A DNA stretch of 64,000 bases from Ciona savignyi. Its lineage: Eukaryota > Chordata > Ascidiacea > Phlebobranchia > Cionidae. A model generated the notes under the pieces. It was given only the letters and a program-made list of their open reading frames with translations, was not told the origin of the DNA and did no database searches. The DNA is taken from positions 1,709,910-1,773,909 of the forward strand of contig CH003228.1 of the NCBI GenBank assembly GCA_000149265.1, given 5' to 3'. How positions within the stretch are numbered: position 1 is the first letter of the stretch; every line of letters begins with the position of its first letter. Shown here in pieces: positions 60,089-64,000 of the stretch. The translations under genes and the position numbers were made by a program.

Positions 60089-63000
60089 ATGACTGTTGAA
60101 AGCATTCAGCCTTTGGATTCTGTTCAACGAATTCACTCACGTATAACAGGAAGGTTGTACAAAGGTGCGCATCGTGACTATTAGTAAAAAATAACATTAA
60201 TGATCATTTTCTGTACCCATACTTGTGTTAAAATATTGATCTCATTGCTGCAGAATTTTATATTTAACCCACTTTGTAATAAGTCCGCAATTGTAATAGA
60301 ATTATACAGGTTCGGTATAGTTTGTACCTCAAATAATAAATACAAGTACAAGCAAAAACACAGCAAAAGTTAACTACCTTTTTTAACCAGGCCATGGTGT
60401 AACAGCAGCAACAGCTTCTATACCAAGCAGATACCAAACGATTGTGACAAACAATTCTGATAAAAAAGGGTTCCGTTCACAAGCTAAGCGATTTAGTGAT
60501 GATTATTATTTGGTAAGAGCATTCACAAATGGATGTTTTGCCCCAATTATACACATCTAACAATGTGATTAAAATAGAAAAAATTATTTATACTGGTATT
60601 TTCCGGTAATATTATTTTTGAGTTTTGTGGGTAAATAAAGGGATCACTGGTTTAGTTGGATATAAGGTGTTTTTATTATCAACAAACTTTAAATATAAAA
60701 GGTTTTAAATGCCTAGATTAATTTGATCTTTATTTGACCTTATTTTTGGTTGATAAAAAATAGATTAAGGTCCCCTATATTATGACATCCAATCTCATAA
60801 TACAACTCTAACATTGACTGCCATTTATACCAGTAGGCCTGGTCATCATTTTTATTTTGCAATAATTAACAACAATCCATATTCCTTTAAACATCACATC
60901 ATATTGCTTTTTTATCTTTTAACCAATGTCCTTATTAAATCTTAAAGTATTCCTTGTGTTGTTTTAACAGTTTTTTTTTTATTTTTACAGAATGATATTC
61001 CAGGTCCAGGCAATTACAGATGTCCACATGGCGAGATAGAAAAAAAGTCGACTTCATTTTCTAAGAAAGGCACCGGAAGCTTTGCATCAAAAGTAAAATT
61101 GTCTAGTGTTTTCACAGATTATATTTTTTATTTTTTCGTGTGTACTAGGTACTAATATTATTGGTTGGTAGTAAGAGAAATCACTGAATATTGCTAATTA
61201 GTAACAATAACCAACTCTAATTTTTTTTTATTAACAAGTGTGTAAGATCAGTTATGATTTCTGTGTACAGTGCACATGTTATTTTTATTGCTAGGGATAC
61301 TATAATATGTAGGTTTTGTAGACTGTCTTTTAAGACACCTTTTTTATATTTATGATATCAAAGATCTATTAAAATACATATTGGTCTAATATCATTTCTG
61401 GTAGTTTAAACTTGTTATCGCTTCAAAGCCTTTATAATTCCACTGGAACATGCTGCTTATCAGGAATTTCCACAATTGGTGTTTAAATGGGCTAAAACAC
61501 ATTACACATGTCTGCATCTAAATAATAAACTAAAATATAAAAATTTTAAACAAATTAAGAGAAAAAAAAATTAAAGACAGTTTTATATTTAATTCGAATC
61601 TGAACTTGATTCTAATATGGAAAAATTACAGACAAGAAGAACCGCAAGGTCTGTGAACATCACAACACCTGGTGCTGGATCTTACAATCTACCATCACTG
61701 TTGAGCACTAGGAAAGAATTCAACCGCGCCAACACTAGTTCATTCCACCCACCAATAGCTATAAAGACTGATCATATCTTAGTTGGCCCAACTAGAGCTC
61801 CAGCTCCTAACCATTACAATGTATGATTGAAATCTAATTTTCAGTAAATTACAAATACTAAAGTATATATTTTGGTTTAATTATTTTTATGAAAACCTAT
61901 TAATATTTAACAACTTAGATATCCAAATTAAAAAATAATTTAAATTTAACAATTTAACTACATGTGTTCTTAATGAAATCCACTATGTACTGGTATCCGC
62001 CGGCTGGTAATATATGTATATACTACTACTACTTCTTTTTTGCTATTTTCCCAATGAAAGTTTAAACTGACAGGTGCAAAGCACAAACACCAAGAAAAAC
62101 TGCGGAGTTTCTGCAGAAGCATCGTTTAAATCAAGGACAAAAAGACAGGGATTTCCAGTTGGAAGTACACGGGTTCCATCCCCAAGTAAGTCATGATTTT
62201 GTAGATTTCATAGTTTCATACTGACTGCTCTAAGAGCAATCCACAGGTTAAAAATGTCCCATAGCAATTATGTAATGTCTGAAAATGAAAAGTAATTGAC
62301 TATCTTTGATAAAAAAAATGCTACATATCTGTGTTATCATACACAAAAAAACTATCGTAATCTAAAAAAACATTGATAGCTGAAAGTTTTACTTTCACAA
62401 TAAAAAATATTATGTCTTGTTGACCAATAATTGCTTTTGGTATAAATAGTTCAATGTGTTATTGTGGTTTATTTTGTTGAGGTTTTGTCTAGTAAACAGG
62501 AAATTTTGCATTGTGTTATAAGCTGTCATTGAAAAAAGGGTGGTCTAGTTTAGCAACATTTCTACCTCAGTTTAATTTTGTTTTCCGTGTTACAGTTTTT
62601 AAGATAGAACAACTGTTTAGCAAAGAATCACTAAACAGGATAGGATATTCATGTTTATCCCTGTGAATGGGAAAATCAAGGAAATAGCATTAAAGCACTG
62701 CAAAAGTACAGTCATTAAACCGTAACATAAGATTTTCTAATTTGTTGATGGTAATCAGGGTGATAAACTTAATGATTAGGCTACTTAATCAAAACCCCTA
62801 TAGAATTTCCATTTAGTTAAAATAAATTTTTATCAATGCTTAATTTTCTTTTATCTAGGTCACTACAATATACAAGCTGAAACGAAAAGTGATGCTCCCA
62901 TGTCAAGTTTCTGTTCTACCACTAAAAGAGAATTAATTGGAAAACCAGCCGAAGTGCCTGGTCCGGGTGCTTACAAACCTTATGATATTGTCACTCCACC

Positions 63001-63484
63001 ACAAAAGCTTATTTTACCGTAAGTTATTAAAAAATTATGTTAAAAAATAATATGTAGCAATCACTGTGTATCGGGGTAAAATGCTAAAGGTTTTTAATTA
63101 TTCTAGTCGCAAGCACTACCTCTGCATCAGTGCTCCANNNNNNNNNNNNNNNNNNNNNNNNNNNNNNNNNNNNNNNNNNNNNNNNNNNNNNNNNNNNNNN
63201 NNNNNNNNNNNNNNNNNNNNNNNNNNNNNNNNNNNNNAGTGCTCCAGCAATGCCGTTACCTGCACCGGTTAGAAAACCCAGAACCTGGGTCGTATGAACT
63301 TGTGGACTATGAAGGACCAGCGAAGCACTATATGTCATCAGGTGTTTTCGTGTCCAACACTTCACGCTGGACATTTGATCACCTTCCTAGTAAAGACAAT
63401 CCTGGCCCATCCACATACAGACCAGAGAGGCTGGGCAAACAGAGCTTTATATATAATGCCCAAAATAAATGGATCCCATTATAA
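60089..63484 (+). CDS. STPG1: Sperm-tail PG-rich repeat protein 1
   Basis: SHIPPO/PG-rich repeat protein, associated with sperm-tail and ciliary microtubules (human STPG1, also MAPO2, 334 aa). Seven exons: 60089-60164, 60391-60512, 60991-61092, 61632-61820, 62074-62185, 62859-63018 and 63107-63484, phases 1, 0, 0, 0, 1, 2. Repeated P-G-P-x-x-Y-type motifs: [42 protein letters not shown]. Human-like landmarks are [11 protein letters not shown] before the first repeat, [21 protein letters not shown] and the C-terminal [15 protein letters not shown]. Exon 7 is interrupted by 100 N, and shortly after it the frame shifts by one base (63273-63280). If the repeated 9 bases beside the gap are merged and one base dropped, the total is 342 aa in frame. 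Poly(A) signal at 63749-63754. Confidence 0.9.
62638..62682 (-). mobile_element. SINE tail fragment in STPG1 intron
   Basis: AGGATAGGATATTCATGTTTATCCCTGTGAATGGGAAAATCAAG-type 3' end only (about 45 bp), reverse orientation. Typical 5'-truncated remnant. Confidence 0.7.
63138..63237. other. Assembly gap of 100 N
   Basis: Exactly 100 N, a default gap size. AGTGCTCCA stands on both sides (63129-63137 and 63238-63246). Lies inside STPG1 exon 7. Confidence 0.95.
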
Positions 63485-63748
63485 ATCGATTTTTATATTT
63501 GATATCTGATGGTATTTACATTAAGCTATTTTTATCTAATGATTGTATGCATTATTGCAGTTTCAATTTCAATGATTTGTTATTACCTATACTGTTTATT
63601 GTTTATTTACAAGCAGATCGAGAAATATATCAACCAGGCAACTTTTGCCAAGCCCAGATATATTATTTGAATATTATGTTTCTAGATTAAAGAGAGTAGA
63701 AATCCAATAGTTTGTAAGTGTTTACAAAAACATAGAAATGTATGATCA

Positions 63749-63754
63749 AATAAA
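63749..63754 (+). terminator. Poly(A) signal of STPG1
   Basis: AATAAA 265 bp after the STPG1 stop; no better signal lies nearer. Confidence 0.5.
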
Positions 63755-63860
63755 AGAACAAATAGAAACAGTAAGATGCTGTATTTTCATTATATATGTG
63801 ACCAAATGCACAGTATTTAAACAACAGAAAGGTTTAGTTTACAGTTTCTTAGAAATTATT

Positions 63861-63999
63861 TCACAATCCGTCAAATATTTTTTTACTCCTTAGTTCATCC
63901 AAATAAAGAAGTCCATAATCAAGAGCAGTTAGTCTTTGTTCTTTAGGTGGCGCTGGGCCTTCACGTAGCAAAACGTGGTAATTCGAAAATCGACATTTG
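63861..63999 (-). CDS. C-terminal end of a gene running off the window
   Basis: On the minus strand a frame is open from the window edge to a TGA at 63861-63863. It encodes about 45 residues with natural composition (FSNYHVLLREGPAPPKEQRL, then DYGLLYLDELRSKKIFDGL at the end). Charged and hydrophobic residues are spaced as in a helix near the end. No family recognised and no upstream sequence to judge. The orientation makes it convergent with STPG1. Confidence 0.45.
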   Translation of the reverse strand, partial: KCRFSNYHVLLREGPAPPKEQRLTALDYGLLYLDELRSKKIFDGL

Positions 64000-64000
64000 C

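Noticed and set aside
59923..60105. 60-codon minus-strand ORF overlapping STPG1 exon 1
   Set aside because: It is antisense to the STPG1 first exon and has no splice context or recognisable sequence.

Overview
The window looks like a compact chordate genome, most likely a tunicate of the genus Ciona (inference). The evidence is AT-rich DNA, short introns, single-copy orthologues of vertebrate genes (SNX9, PSMC3IP, CCDC150, CAPZB, STPG1), many short 5' AG acceptors just before start codons as expected of a spliced-leader trans-splicing lineage, and a recurrent tRNA-like SINE whose tail is a short (TATCC)-type repeat. I reconstructed gene models by hand from splice sites, reading phase and remembered vertebrate homologues; no search was run.

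Region 1 (about 0.75-15.7 kb, all minus strand) is a tandem array of small secreted cystine-knot cytokine genes resembling interleukin-17. A repeat unit of about 2.7-2.8 kb holds two paralogues: an apparently intronless type 'A' gene (about 150 aa) and a three-exon type 'B' gene (150 aa; exons of 33, 116 and 304 nt in all five copies). There are five B genes, four intact A genes, one decayed A pseudogene, and an in-frame A/B chimera at the upstream end that kept the last bases of the B intron as codons. Units 2 and 4 share a long near-identical tract, pointing to gene conversion or a two-unit duplication; one unit carries a SINE.

Region 2 (15.7-27.5 kb) is sparse: about 6 kb without a recognisable gene, a 101-aa single-exon orphan gene, and a seven-exon 292-aa gene I do not recognise, both on the plus strand.

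Region 3 (27.5-37.8 kb, minus strand) has a complete SNX9-family gene (SH3-PX-BAR, 9 exons, 595 aa) and a complete secreted chymotrypsin-like serine protease (7 exons, 259 aa) with a TATA box.

Region 4 (39.3-52.2 kb, plus strand) has PSMC3IP/HOP2 (single exon) followed 165 bp later by CCDC150 (23 exons, 1,104 aa), possibly as a two-gene operon. CAPZB (7 exons, 268 aa) converges on it from the minus strand. STPG1 (sperm-tail PG-rich repeat protein, 7 exons) fills 60.1-63.5 kb; its last exon is interrupted by a 100-N gap that seems to be an assembly artefact. The window ends in a partial minus-strand gene.

Mobile DNA includes about ten SINE-like copies, a hAT-type MITE with a perfect 8-bp target duplication, another hAT-type MITE nested in a SINE, a piggyBac-type element with TTAA ends and a transposase-start remnant inside a CCDC150 intron, and two further terminal-inverted-repeat elements.
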